From: Parapristionchus giblindavisi | Taxonomy: Eukaryota > Nematoda > Chromadorea > Rhabditida > Diplogasteridae | Direction of reading: 5' to 3' | Length of the DNA: 64,000 nt | Assembly (NCBI GenBank): GCA_943737045.1 | Contig: CALSFV010000065.1 | Span: 310,001-374,000 of the forward strand | Shown: piece after piece, positions 24,002 through 40,839 of the stretch | Layout: the number at the start of each line of letters is the position of its first letter | Position numbering within the stretch: position 1 is the stretch's first letter | Position numbers and translations under genes: made by a program | The notes under the pieces: model-generated | What the model saw: only the letters and a program-made list of their open reading frames with translations | What the model was told of the DNA's origin: nothing | The model's database searches: none

Positions 24002-25921
24002 ATATAATGACGATTGTATCGATTACCTGTTTGACAGGAAGGAAATGCAAAAACATAGAACATGCTGAACAAGTAATCAAAGAACAAAAAAGGAAAATCG
24101 AGTAGCCCTTCGTTGGCCATCGATCACTTCATACGGTAGTTCAATTGGAGCGCATTCTATAACTAATGTGCATCTTTACCAAATATAAGTTTTTATATAT
24201 TTTCACATGCAAGAAGACATTTAAATTATAGTAGAATTCGATACTCTTCAGGGAAACTCCATTTCTGATAGCAAACGAAAATTGTATTGACCAAAAATCT
24301 GGCAAATATATTTTCATCAAAATTCAATCAATAAAGTCTCGATTACGGTATGCCTTGATTTATGTACTTAGTACGGTAATGATGACAATTCTCCAAGCGA
24401 GCTGCAAAAGTATTTTCTATCGTCTAAAAACGCAGTGCGAACTAAGCATTCAATCATCATCTATCTTTATCAAATGTGGTTTTCTTCGTTGTTTATATTG
24501 ATCGCCGTGTGTATATCTCTTTCAAGTTTCTCACCATACGTTACTACATTACTTTGTGTTTTTTCTTGTCTTTAATATGATCTGCTGGTAAAGATCTTGT
24601 TGTGAATAGCCTCAACTGTTAATGATTGAATGGCTGAATATTAATATTCTTGAAAAGACTATAAATATTTTAGCAATGAATTGAACAACGAATGTGTAAT
24701 AATCTCACTATACTGTAAATAGATAGAAATGACTTCCCTAGGGATCCTAAATGATTAAATAGATTGCTCCCTGGAAACTTAAATATCACAGCGTTTGGAG
24801 ATCGGTCTTGGTGTGACAGAATAGCAAGTAAAGCGGTAAATATATGCTGTTAAAAAATATCGTTTTTATAGACCTCATCCTCACAAACTCTTTTTTTTAA
24901 ATAAAAGATCACTTGACGGTACATAGGGGACTTGACGGTATATAGCATTTCGAGACCGGTCAAGGAATGACCGAGATATCGAAGTACATCATGGTGCACC
25001 ATACCGTATTTTTGGCATTTTGCCAAATTTTCAATGACCACTCCCTGTGTCGGAGGAACGTTGAGCGGTATGATAATGGATCGTTGTGCCATTAATAATC
25101 ATATTCAATTGATTTTCGATAACTAATATAATCCCATCATGTACCATGCATAAAATATGTAAGCATCTTAGATGCAGCCAAACAAGCGATCTCGAATTGC
25201 ATGCTCCATCTACAATAAAAAATCATCAACAAATATACGTAGAATGCATAAACATCGAAAACAATCGTATGTGTTATCGTCATTGTCTCAATATTCAAAC
25301 AAATATATACTCATTACAAATATCAGTTAGTTTCACCATAAAGTTATTTTTGAGTTGTTTATTCATCTCATTTTTTTCGTCTGTGGACGATATAATAAAC
25401 ATTGAGTCAGATGCTCATCGATTGATTTCATCCTCGTGTTCTTTGGAAAACACTTTCCGAATGTCCCTCGTGGAGCCCTTTTTTGTTTATTGTGAGTGAC
25501 AGAGGGTCGAGTTGATATTGTGGTGGCATGAATTGAAACGTTCCTCGTGACATTCTACACATATTGTTCATGTTACATTGACCATGAACTGTACATACAT
25601 AGTATAAACAATTGTTATGACGTTTCCATGTATTGATTACGATGTATTAGATAGAGAAAGACTCAATACTTTATTGGAATCTTGACTGGATATGTTTGAT
25701 TGGAAATGATGATTAATCTCTTGTCGTGTATTGGAAGAAATTGACAGCGCGGGCTATGGAGTACACCAAAATATTGTGACTGCATAAACAGAATTGAGTC
25801 GGACGCGAGGGGGGGAAACAACTTGTGACTCCACTCTCCCCCAATCTACTCACAACTGTAAATAAGCGCCTAGTGAGGAAGAGATGACAGCCGTATGATA
25901 CTGTATACTATCCTATACCTA
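24002..25921. other. Intergenic region, mostly featureless
   Basis: About 1.9 kb between the DNMT2 start and the RAB28 stop. Apart from the 80-codon minus-strand frame at 24850-25092 listed separately, I see no exon structure, RNA gene or clear repeat. It contains the DNMT2 upstream region. Confidence 0.45.
24850..25092 (-). CDS. Possible single-exon orphan protein, 80 aa
   Basis: An ATG-started open frame, MAQRSIIIPLNVPPTQGVVI and onward, has non-low-complexity composition, unlike most frames in this AT-rich DNA. It ends with a Lys/Glu-rich segment and a stop within T-rich sequence. No family is recognised, no upstream acceptor is obvious, and there is no neighbour on the same transcript. 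It may be chance, a species-specific gene or a single exon of something larger. Confidence 0.25.
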   Translation of the reverse strand: MAQRSIIIPLNVPPTQGVVIENLAKCQKYGMVHHDVLRYLGHSLTGLEMLYTVKSPMYRQVIFYLKKRVCEDEVYKNDIF

Positions 25922-26933
25922 TTACATCATTGAGCAAACTGTAGTATTGTTCTGTGATTGGGCTCTCCTTTTCGGTTGGTCAACTGCTAATGAAGCTTCA
26001 GCAACCATTGGTACATTTATATCCTTGTCCATCTCAGACTTGGGTAGAACAACCTTAAGTACGTCAGCCGCGACTTGTCTGAATGATAAGAACTGATAAG
26101 AGAGTAGAGCATGTGTCTAGACTATCAAATGCAACTATAGGGTCCCTATCTGTTGCCTTCGCTTGTTGTACATGTCACTGTTTACTAGTCTTCTCAGCAT
26201 TCGAATGCACAAAACGACGAAAACAAAAGGTCGTCACCAATGTACTCTATTCCGAGGGACGATAGAGAGGGTTACTTACTTGAAGAGGAGGTTCACAGAG
26301 TCACCAGTTCGAGCACTCGTATGAAAGTAGCGCATATCATGTTCTTGTGCCATAGCTACATGTTTCTCCATTTTAACGACTCTTTTCACTTCCATATCTG
26401 CTTTGTTTCCCACCAAAACCATGACAGGAAACTACAAGATATGCGTTAAAAGAAACGGTTATAATATAACTATACCGTTTCCGCATGTTTGAGTAGTCTT
26501 TTAATAGTGATGACCCATTCGTTTACATCATCAAACGATGAAGCATTTGTGATGTCGTATACTATTAAAATTGCATCTGCGCCAAAAACATACTTTTCTA
26601 TCATGGCTGAAGCCATGGATTGCCCTCCAATATCCCAAACCTGAAAGGGGGGATTAGTTTTTGGATCTACCGTAATCTTCTCACTTGTATAGTGGCTGCA
26701 ATATCTCCAATAAGAAGCACTCGTCGTGAGAAGAAATCAAGACCAAGAGTCTTAAAGTGGATCAATGAATGGATCAGAATGAAAAACTATAGTGAACCAA
26801 CTTGATGGTAGTCACCATCGAATGAATCATGAGCGAATCGAAGACATAGACTCGTTTTACCACTAGACCCATCACCGCATACAACAATCTTTAGAAGACG
26901 TTCTTTCTCATCCTCACTAGAAGCACTCGACAT
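25922..26933 (-). CDS. rab-28: RAB28-like small GTPase
   Basis: Five exons (26802-26933, 26685-26750, 26476-26640, 26280-26431, 25922-26078) join in frame to 223 codons plus stop, close to the usual RAB28 length. P-loop GDGSSGKTS follows KIVVC. LGLDFFSRRVLL is the RAB28-style switch I. WDIGGQ is switch II with the RAB28 Gly-Gly instead of Ala-Gly. NKAD is the guanine motif and TSARTG the G5 motif. The C-terminus is CSMM, a CaaX box for single prenylation rather than a typical Rab CC/CXC end, again like RAB28. In nematodes and mammals RAB28 works with the BBSome/IFT machinery of cilia (family knowledge). It lies 293 bp downstream of FoxP on the same strand, but no trans-splice acceptor typical of an operon was seen. 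Confidence 0.93.
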
Positions 26934-27226
26934 AACGAGGAATAGGGATAGAAAAGAATGCTCTTCTACATTTTCCACTCTTTCTCTAACTCTCTTCACC
27001 TATCGTGTCGTTACCTTGGCTACCATGGACTCCAATACTCCTTATCTCTCTCAAGACGTATCCTATTAGTGTCTAAGACGTTGTGTACTACATCACCTAC
27101 TCAAGTGGGAGAACAACAAAGTATTTATTCTTCATTCGACAACTTCAATATGTTATCCCTGATGAGATGAGTGCAAGTGGCAACGGGACCCGTACAACAA
27201 CTATAGTCAAAGGCCTTATTAAATAA

Positions 27227-29873
27227 TCAAGAGGTGGGTATTTGAGATAGAACATCTTCAGAGGAATTAACCTCTTCTTTAACAGAACACGAAATTGGAG
27301 GTGCAGATGATGAAACATCTGGTTTAAAATCATCAATAGATATAGGAACTAAGGAATGAGACCCGAATGTTGAAGCAGCGGCTAAAAGTGTTAATGGATT
27401 ATCATGATTTAATAATGAAGAGAAAGGATGAGATGGATCAAGAAGTGAGGATGGATCATCTGCTAATCGACTCTCAAGTAATCGACGAGCCATTGTTGTT
27501 GTTGAATCAGTAGTTGTTAATGATGGAGTAGAAGGATTGGAACGAGTTGGATTTACTCTGAAAGACGAAGAAGATTACGATGATGATAAGTGAGTACATA
27601 AAGAGTACATATATTAGTACATATGGTAAGTATATCGTCCAATTCACTGTAATGAACTCTACAATACCTTTGAGACCTTCTCTTATAAAATTCAGAGTCA
27701 TCAACTGTCCACACAGCTCCCTTGACATTTTGTTCTACTCGAGCGAAGCATTTATGAAGACTCAGATTATGACGAACTGCATTCTGTAATTACATAAACA
27801 TTCATTAGTGGATATGAGATGTCTCTCTTCCTCCTTTCCCTTTTTTCTCCTCTCTATGCATCCCTATCCTCTCATCTCTTACGTACGTGAACAAAACAAC
27901 AACATGAAGAGACGAAATAGAGAAGAGAATATGCTGAATGAGGAGTGAGATGACGAAAAGAGAAGAAGAGAAGGAACGATAAATGTAAGAGATGGAGACG
28001 AATAGAAGGAAGAAGAAGGAAAAGAGTGAGAGAAGGAGAGATGCTTATTTACGCTTTGTGTCGATGAAAAGGAACGAGAAAGAAGAAAAAAAGAGAAGGA
28101 ACGCAATAGATCTCGAATAAGTGAAATCTTTTCGACAGAAGAAGAAGCAGAAGAATGATGAAAACTCAACTCACTTTCCATGTAGCTGCATTCCTTCTGA
28201 AGTACATGAATGTATCCGTGAACCAATTATATATCTCATTCAATGTCAATTGACATTCAGGAGATTCCATTATGGCTTGCCGAATTAGAGAGGCATACGT
28301 GTACGGTGGCCTCACATCGTTCGTACGGTAAAAGTCGCGATTTTTTGAGATATCGGTTGATATAGGAAGTACAGCCTTGTCGGAGACCCTTGATCTTCTA
28401 TAGGAAGGATTGGATGGTGTTGGAGGGGCAGTAACAGAGGTAGGAGCAGGAGTAACAATAGATGGTGAAGAGAGTTCTTCCACCTTGATCTCTTCTTTAA
28501 CGGGTGGCATTGATGCGAGTCCCTACAATGAATATGGTATCATTTCTATTTCTCTTTTCTTTTCTTAGTTTGGTTGTTGTTGTGGTAGTTGAGCAGAGGG
28601 ACGTACGTCTGTGTTCATCGTTTCTCTCTAGTCACATGCATTGTTGTTGTTGCATCACCATTCATCTCTTCACTCTAACCACTCTTTCTCCTTCCTTCTC
28701 TCCTCGTATACGTTGAGTCTCACTCGAAGCACCACCGTCTCTCCTAGACTATTGATTGGACAGAGAGTAAACAAAGAGTCTCTACTAGATGACTAGAGCC
28801 TCCTATCCATACAAATGACACTCTCAACACCGATATAAACGACAAAAGGAAAGGAAGGGCATTGTCCTTATCTATCAATACCTGTATCACAGCAGGACTC
28901 TTCTCTTCTATCAGACAAGTTGATGTAGATGGAGCCGTACTTATATCAATCGATGTATTGCTACTAACAGTTGATGATTCCACAGTCTTCATTGTTGTGG
29001 GTGGATTGGGATCAGGAGTATTCTTCATATGAAGATGTGCCATCATTGCTTGTAATCGAGTCCTTTCACGGCCCAATCTGAATAGATTATTGATTGAATA
29101 CATAGAATGTCATGTGTTTACACAATATACAATTGTCGTGTCGTCTCTATCGCCTGGGACGCACTTTTGCAAGTACAAAGAGAGGTGAAGGGTGGGTAGA
29201 GGGAGAGGAGATGGATAGTTTAGGGAGAGAGGAAGGGGGAAAAGGGAGGAAAGCGAAAGAGGTCGTTGGAAGGACACTGCTGACTAGTGTTCACTAAGAG
29301 AAGAGAAAAGAACTCTCACCTGTGTTCTAGAGAATCGACCAATTCGATTTGTTGTCTAGCTTGTAGAGTAGTAGTGTCATCTAATGGATGAGCACTTGAT
29401 AGATGAGATAAGAATGCATTTATTGTGTCGGCTGGTTGTTCACAACCAGGCCAACCACACAATTGATGTTGCCATAATGGATGAGTTGGTGTAGAGGAAG
29501 TACAGCCAAGATCAAGAGGTGATCCAAGAAGTGGATTAAGACCAAGTAACATTTGTTGAAGTACACGAGATGGGGGGAGATCAGGTCGAAGATGAGATTG
29601 AAGTCTCTCTTGAAGTGCGAGTATTAATAGTTGTTGTGATGAAGATGATGGGGGATTATCCCCCATTCTTGATGTATCCTGAAGAGAAGAGATCATAAAG
29701 TAGTAATGAAAAGTCAGCTGAGAAGTAGAATGAGAGGGTTGAAAGAGACGATGATGAGATAGAAGGTGAATGAACTCGTGAGAGATTGAGAGAAAGAAGC
29801 GTATGATGAGATAGGAACGGAATGATAAAGAGAATGGGACGGATAAGGAGAATAAGACCCGAACCTGATCCAT
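27227..29873 (-). CDS. FoxP-subfamily forkhead transcription factor
   Basis: Nuclear DNA-binding regulator. Exons: 29865-29873 (MDQ), 29320-29678, 28882-29077, 28175-28522, 27668-27783 and 27227-27557. The second contains a Gln/Leu-rich start and a C2H2 zinc finger, [20 protein letters not shown] then SSAH. It leads into a helical segment ([19 protein letters not shown]) matching the FoxP leucine zipper. The forkhead domain begins [17 protein letters not shown], continues [23 protein letters not shown] and [17 protein letters not shown], and ends [16 protein letters not shown]. Zinc finger, zipper and forkhead in that order are specific to FoxP; the C. elegans counterpart is fkh-7 (from memory). 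[13 protein letters not shown] is the recognition helix, fully conserved. The C-terminus is Ser/Asp-rich. Divergent from the aminopeptidase gene. Confidence 0.92.
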
Positions 29874-30315
29874 AGACGACACGGCCAGAATAGAGTAGAC
29901 CTCGTTATGAGAGAGATGGTTGTTTACTCCCTGTTTACCCCCTCACATAAATGTAAACAATGAAGAGAGACTATTGAAGATGAAGAGAGACTAGACGAGA
30001 GTGAGTCTCTCTCCTCTCCAAGACTCCGCCCATCTATTGCACTTTGTCTGTGTCTCCCTCTCCCTCCTCCATTCCATCTCTTCCTCTGCTTTCTCTCCCT
30101 CTCTATCTCTACCCGTGGAAAGGGAAAGACAGTGGTAACTGCGAATGGCCACAAACATAACGGGGGCAATGAATATACAGAAGGAAGGAGAGGTGAACCT
30201 TAGTGGATGAAGTGAAGGGGGGAGAGATAGATAGAGAGAGGTCACTATGTTTGTCAATCCAACGAGCTTCTTCTTCTTCGTCCTTTCATCGTTAGTATAC
30301 CCGTAGTTGTCTCGA
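29874..30315. promoter_or_regulatory. Shared divergent promoter region, FoxP / aminopeptidase
   Basis: The start codons of the two divergent genes are 442 bp apart, with no coding sequence between. The centre has a pyrimidine-rich block (30050-30110). No TATA box or specific binding site can be asserted. Assigning it as promoter is inference from geometry. Confidence 0.45.
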
Positions 30316-33007
30316 ATGAAGTCACTCACCATCATCATTATTCTACTTCCATTCATCGATTGTACATTAGAACCATTATCATATGATATTCTAATTCGAA
30401 TACCAGAAGAGATAGGACCATCAGTATCATTCTCTGCTTCACTTTCATTACATCTTCTTGTTCATGAACCTACATCATCTATTCTTCTTAATGCTGTTGA
30501 TCTTTCTGCATTTCGTAATGTAATTCTCGTTGGATTTGATCAAGAAGAACATCCACTCAAAGGCATAAGAATAACTGAGGAACATGTTGAATTCATGTAT
30601 ACTTTACAATATTTTACAACGAATTATGAAATATGTATAGGTTCAATGAATTGGATCGTGGAGAGTACATTCTACACATAGGAGATTACGTGGGAAGAAT
30701 GGGAGATGGTTCAGCAGGTGTCTTCGTCCGTGGTGCATCATTATATACTCATCTACAACCATCATTTGCAAGACGAATTCTTCCATGTATTGATTTACCA
30801 TCAGTACGTGCTCCATTCAGAATATCTATTGAGCACTCTCAGGTCGGTCTATTCATCTTCTTCTTTCTTCACACCGATTAGATGTTATCGTTTAGTCTAC
30901 AATCGCTTTCTCTAATACTGCCAGTGTTGAAGAACGAATGGTGAAAGGGCGTAAATTAAGTACATTTGGAACCACTCCTTCTCTTCCTGCATATCTTCTC
31001 GCCTTCTCAGTTATTCCTGATTCGGTTTTACAGGTTGATATCTCCCTTGATCGCTCTGATCGTTTATAGTTGATCTCTGATCTTTCCAGCTGTCAGCTCA
31101 AACATCCTTTGGGGTGACATTACGTGTGATTGGACTAAGTCAATCAACATTGTTGCGTGTTCTTCGTACAGCAATAGCAGCATTTGAATATCTAGCAGAT
31201 GTTATCCGTATTCCACTTCCTCTGAATAAGGTCATCGATACGGTCTATTCTCACTCTCACTTTCATCTCTTCACTCACTCTATCTTGTTCAATGTTGCCT
31301 TTTCAGATGGATATCTTTCTAGTAGAATCATATGAGGGTGGAATGGAGAACTGGGGTCATATTTTGATCTCATCTCATTTAGCTGAAACTGGAGATGATG
31401 CTCACTTGGTTCATTTGATTGCTCATGAACTCACTCATCATTGGATCGGAAATGCAGCTTCAGTTGCTACATGGGCTCATATCTGTATACAGGTACTCAT
31501 TGTGCATATCCATATATCCATTAGGGGGAGTGAGTCATATGCTTGTATTCCTCCTCCTCCTCCTCCTCCTCATCTTCTACCCATACGTATACAACAACCA
31601 ACCCAACCCGTGTGTCCCTTTTCCATCTCTTTCGTTCGTTTCTCTATCGACCGTTCTCCCTCTACACGTCTGCTTCTCTCACTAACAACAGGATCTGAGA
31701 GAAGGGGTAGAAACGTAAACAGACATTTGAGGGACACGCATGCAAAGGGTATAAAGAAAACAAAAAAAAAAGAAAGAATACGATGAGAGAGAGTAATCGA
31801 TTATATTTGAAGGAGGATCTCACGGAGGTCTTAGCTCATAAAATAGTTAAACATCTTATGAAGAAAGATGACTTTGAACGATTCCGTCTAGCTAAATATA
31901 TCGAAATTCAATTAGCAGAAGATGTTGTATCCCCATTACATTCATTGATTCTTCCACACGAAATCACTCCACAAATGGTACATATTAATCTTTGATCAAC
32001 TAATGAGTAGCATATTTAATTTAAAGATATGGACTCATTGTTATTTGAAAGGAGTGATTCATTTGGAAAGTATTGAATCAGTAATAGGTGAAGATGCACT
32101 TCTAACGATCATTAGATCTTTGATCACTTCTTCAAATACATTTGATCTTTCTTCATTCACCTCTCACCTTTCTTCCTATTCAGTCAAGGATAACATCACA
32201 CTGTCAGATGTAACGAGATCCTAACCAGTTCATTTGATCATTCATTCCTCCACTCTTTAAGGTATACTATCATGCCTATTCAACAGGTGGATATCCAACC
32301 ATAGATGTATCCATATCTGATTCATCAATTAGAATTGATCAATCAGCTCCTTCTCTATGGCCACTTCATCTATCTTTATCTAATGGATCATCTCATTGGC
32401 TTCTTACAAGCTCTGAGTCACTCTCACGTAGGAAGAATTCAACGTCAAGACTTGATAATTTGGTCAATGTCAATTTCAAATCTTTCATTCGTGTAAACTA
32501 TGATAATAGAACATGGAATGAAGTCATAGAGTGAGATAAGATCCAAACAGTCTCTAATTCAATTTATGAAATCTTCAGTGTACTTGAATCTAATCCAATG
32601 TTCTTCACTCCTGTCGCTAGAGCTCAATTCATATCAGATCTATGCTTCTTCTCATCTGCTTTTGTAGATAAGAGATTAATAGACAGAGTCATGACAATTG
32701 TCTATGAAAACCCACGATACTTTGATTTGTGTGATTGGTAAGAATAAGGACTATTACTGTATGTATTATGGAATGTACTATCAGGACTCTATTATGGTGT
32801 CGTAATTCTCAGCAATTGAGTGCATCTAGTCTACTACAGAAAGCGCTAGTCAATCTATCATCATTCTTTACCTCTGCTTCAGATTATAAGTGCAGGTGAG
32901 TGTTTCGTGGTGTACAATAGTACATTTGGATATACTTCAGATCTGGTGAAGCTATTCTAGCTGTCAATAAGATATGTCAGTCGCTCTTCGGAAAATCATG
33001 CATCTAA
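30316..33007 (+). CDS. Secreted M1-family zinc aminopeptidase (divergent)
   Basis: Starts MKSLTIIIILLPFIDCTLEP, a signal peptide. The M1 N-terminal domain includes LQPSFARRILPCIDLPSVRAPF and TPSLPAYLLAFSVIPDS. The exopeptidase motif is GGMENWG (GAMEN variant). Zinc-binding HELTHHW follows, with the third ligand Glu exactly 18 residues after HExxH, in a poorly conserved context (IQEDL instead of LNEGFA). A YLKG block offers the catalytic tyrosine. The C-terminal domain includes TGGYPTIDV, FIRVNYDNRTWNEV and the helical ERAP1-like part, ending GKSCI. About ten exons joined in phase; the first intron (30598-30640) is only 43 bp. Shorter than typical M1 enzymes. Zinc ligands and tyrosine are kept, so activity is plausible. 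Confidence 0.87.
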
Positions 33008-33034
33008 TAATAATAATAATAAATAATAATAATA

Positions 33035-33083
<49 letters not shown>

Positions 33084-33084
33084 G
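33005..33084. repeat. TAA/AAT trinucleotide microsatellite
   Basis: About 80 bp of (TAA)n with two one-base slips. The first TAA is the stop codon of the aminopeptidase gene, so the array forms the start of its 3' UTR. It likely varies between individuals. Confidence 0.9.
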
Positions 33085-33822
33085 ATGCTCACATTAAATA
33101 TGAAAATTTTGTATAACATAGATTGTAGTTTAATATTTATTCTCTCATTGTCGTCTTTCGTATTCACTTTCTACTCTACTTCAATTCAAACGTGTGATCT
33201 CCTAACTTAATTTACAATATCAGCCATCTTTACATTCAGCTAATGAGTATTTCATGGGTCAGAATTTTTAAATTCTATGCATTCTATTATCGTGTTTAAT
33301 TTTGAATAAATTATTTTTTAGACCTATTTGTTCATAACATTATAATTGAGATATTCAATTTGATCTCGAGACAATACGCCATATCCACATAGATGAATAA
33401 ATGTACACTGACAATATCTTAACGTGTAATCATGCTGAAATTTGCTCAAAGAAATTTTAACGGAACGAGATATCGGTGTAAATGTATATGTGATATCACG
33501 AAAGGCTTGACTCAAAATACTGCGGTGAAAGTACAACCTTTCTTTAGTTTCATTTTGCCCGAAGTGATTGAGCATCAACTGGCGCCATCAAAGTCTATTA
33601 AACATCGATGTTAGATCCGTAGAACTACTGTAAATTTGTTTTTTCGCGACATTTGATTTTAATTGGATACTGTATTTGTCCTTCCGTGAAATGTTTGACA
33701 TAGCGAGCTTAACCGCGACGCTTCATCCTACGGTAGTTAGCGGTTTTCATTTGCAGAGAATTTTTCTCGAGAATTTGCAATTATTTCTATTATTTCATCG
33801 ACTTATTTAAATTATTATTTGC
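33085..33822. other. Intergenic, AT-rich, between aminopeptidase and dld-1
   Basis: Two overlapping open frames of 60-84 codons exist on opposite strands around 33324-33614. Neither shows splice structure or a recognisable domain, so I do not call them genes. The rest is presumably the aminopeptidase 3' end and the dld-1 promoter. Confidence 0.4.
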
Positions 33823-33825
33823 AGC
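33815..33825 (+). promoter_or_regulatory. Probable spliced-leader (or 5' UTR) acceptor of dld-1
   Basis: TATTATTTGCAG ends at 33824, 29 bases before the ATG, matching a nematode 3' splice site with no upstream coding exon. Whether it receives a spliced leader or a cis exon cannot be told from sequence. Confidence 0.5.
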
Positions 33826-33853
33826 GTGCGCTCGCGTGGGATAAGCTTGCAGA

Positions 33854-38771
<4,918 letters not shown>

Positions 38772-39178
38772 ATCAATTGAATTGTTATAAGAGTAAATCG
38801 ATAGACTCTATTTAGTTTGTGTTCGAATGAATCTTATGCACTCGATTTGTATATGCTTCTTATTCATTCAACCGGTTGACATGGACTTTATTGTAATTAA
38901 TCCATGTCAAATAAGAAGCTATTAGAGATTATGTACTTTTATAGTGAATCCCGTGAAATAAAACAATATAATATTTATTACTATGTTCTTTATACTATTA
39001 AATTATCGAACGATTAATAATCTATTGGCAAGGGTAAAGTGAAACAATTGATGAGGATATCGTTGCTGTCTTCTGAATTGTCTTTACAAATTCCTCATAC
39101 AAAACATGGATGAGTTTATTAGTGGGATGAGATACGGCGTACTCGTAATAATCAATACAAACAGTAAACAAATGAAGA

Positions 39179-40421
39179 TCAATCCAATTCAGTTGTATCA
39201 TCGGTAATAACTGTAAATACATCATCAAACAAGTAATAGATTAATGAAGTTATTACCTCGTCTTTGTGTTTTCTTGAAAAAAACCTTTGGAGGTCTAACA
39301 TAAGTGTATCGTAGATCAAGTGACATTGAGAGAATAAAAGCAAATTGAAATATAACCATAGACCATTCACTTGCAGCTGCTATTGTATGAGGAATGAATA
39401 ACTGAATCAAGATGTTATAATATGATAGATAGACTAATCATCTACCGATGAATTCCTATCGACGAATATAGGAAAAGGAGTTATCGATTCATCAAATAAC
39501 ATAGTCTCATTATGATCGTTTGGATAGAAGATATCAGTATACAAGGCTGTTTCCTCTAAATAAAAGATAATCTTATCAAATAGAAGTATTAGAGAGATAT
39601 CGTACGTATAGCTAATGATATAGTTCCTAGAAGTACAAGAAATAGACGAATCCAATTGAGAAGAGGACTTGACATTCTATACGATTCATTCATTCATTAT
39701 AAAATACAAAAGGAATAAATAAACCTTGGAACGAGAGCAAATGAAAGGAATACTTGTCCCCATACATAAATAGTTCCTAGTACAAATGTAAATGATGCAC
39801 AGATATTATGAACAGTAAATTGATCTACTGTCTGAATGAATATCGATTGATTCAATCAAATAACTGAACTAACAGAGAATGAACCAGTTCCTGTTACGAA
39901 GATAGCAGATGCTATACCAATAACAACAAGGATCAATGAAAGTCTTCTCCACCAAATATCATAACGTCTAGCAAGAAATATATTTCTCTCTACGATACCT
40001 TTCATCTATGACATACCGTAATCGATTACCGTAATATTCCACAATTTGGCGATGTCGAAGATATACGGTAATGATAACTGAGAGAATGAAAGTGTATTCA
40101 ATATTCAATATGCAAAAGAGTACTCACAAAAGAATGCAGTGGTGTTCAATAACTGTGAGAATATACAAGATTCAGGTGGATAAGCCCCACAATCACTAAA
40201 GATCATACTTATATGAAAATATATTAACTAAAAGAAGTTTAATAAACCTTATAAATGGAAGGACGAGTGGAACATGTTTGTTGGTAACTCCAATATAGTA
40301 TCTAAACAGTGTAATATCATGAATGAGCGATCAAAGATCAAACAAACGGAATAAAAATAGCCGCGTATCCGAATAATCCTGTCAGAAATGGAATAACCCA
40401 TACATTGCCTATTATAGACAT
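39179..40421 (-). CDS. DRAM/TMEM150 (Frag1/DRAM/Sfk1) family membrane protein
   Basis: Starts MSIIGNVWVIPFLTGLFGYA, the first transmembrane helix. The family signature after the first loop is present as FISDCGAYPPESCIFSQLLN (family form: ISDTGxxPPExxxF). Later exons give LILVVIGIASAIFVTGTGSF, TVDQFTVHNICASFTFVLGT and IYVWGQVFLSFALVPR. FIPHTIAAASEWSMVIFQF is the typical E/AW helix. Six helices are expected. After the last helix the coding frame ends in an acidic tail, VITDDTTELD, with TGA at 39179-39181. DRAM-type proteins act in lysosome/autophagy control or at the plasma membrane; the exact role is not deducible. Converges on dld-1. Confidence 0.88.
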
Positions 40422-40839
40422 TGATTTGGGATGAAAAGTGAAGAAATGAATTCGACCCTCTCCTTATCTCTTTTCATGTTATCTACACACTCCATACTAT
40501 TCTCTTCATTTCTTCCCTATTTTAATGAACAATGCTTTCAGTATCAACAAACAATCATATTTTAATATTTATTTTATTTGTCTTTTCTTCGTATCTCACC
40601 GGGGGGGGGGGGGTGGGGAGGAGGGGGGATAACAGGAGAGATTAAATTGTGGGGGATGAAGGGGATCACTTTAAAGTGATACAATTAGAGCGATTGAATC
40701 AATCAATAATGTGTGCATAGTAAAGATAACTACTCTATCCCTCTATCAATTATCTCTACTCTATTACACGGAGATACTCGTTAGCAAATGAGGGTACTGT
40801 AAGCAGGAGATGAACAATATGAAGATGAAGACAATTAAT
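40422..40839. other. Short intergenic gap with a poly-G tract
   Basis: Between the DRAM-family start and the ogdh-1 stop. Contains 13 consecutive G at 40601-40613, followed by further G-rich sequence to about 40629. The G run on the plus strand could form a quadruplex; no gene seen. Confidence 0.6.

Noticed and set aside
25922..29873. FoxP and RAB28 as an operon
   Set aside because: Same strand and 293 bp apart, but no clear trans-splice acceptor lies before the rab-28 ATG, and the spacing is larger than typical nematode operon gaps.
39022..39178. Coding extension of the DRAM-family gene past 39179
   Set aside because: The correct splice (acceptor TTTACAG) puts a TGA at 39179-39181 in frame; the longer frame is out of phase.
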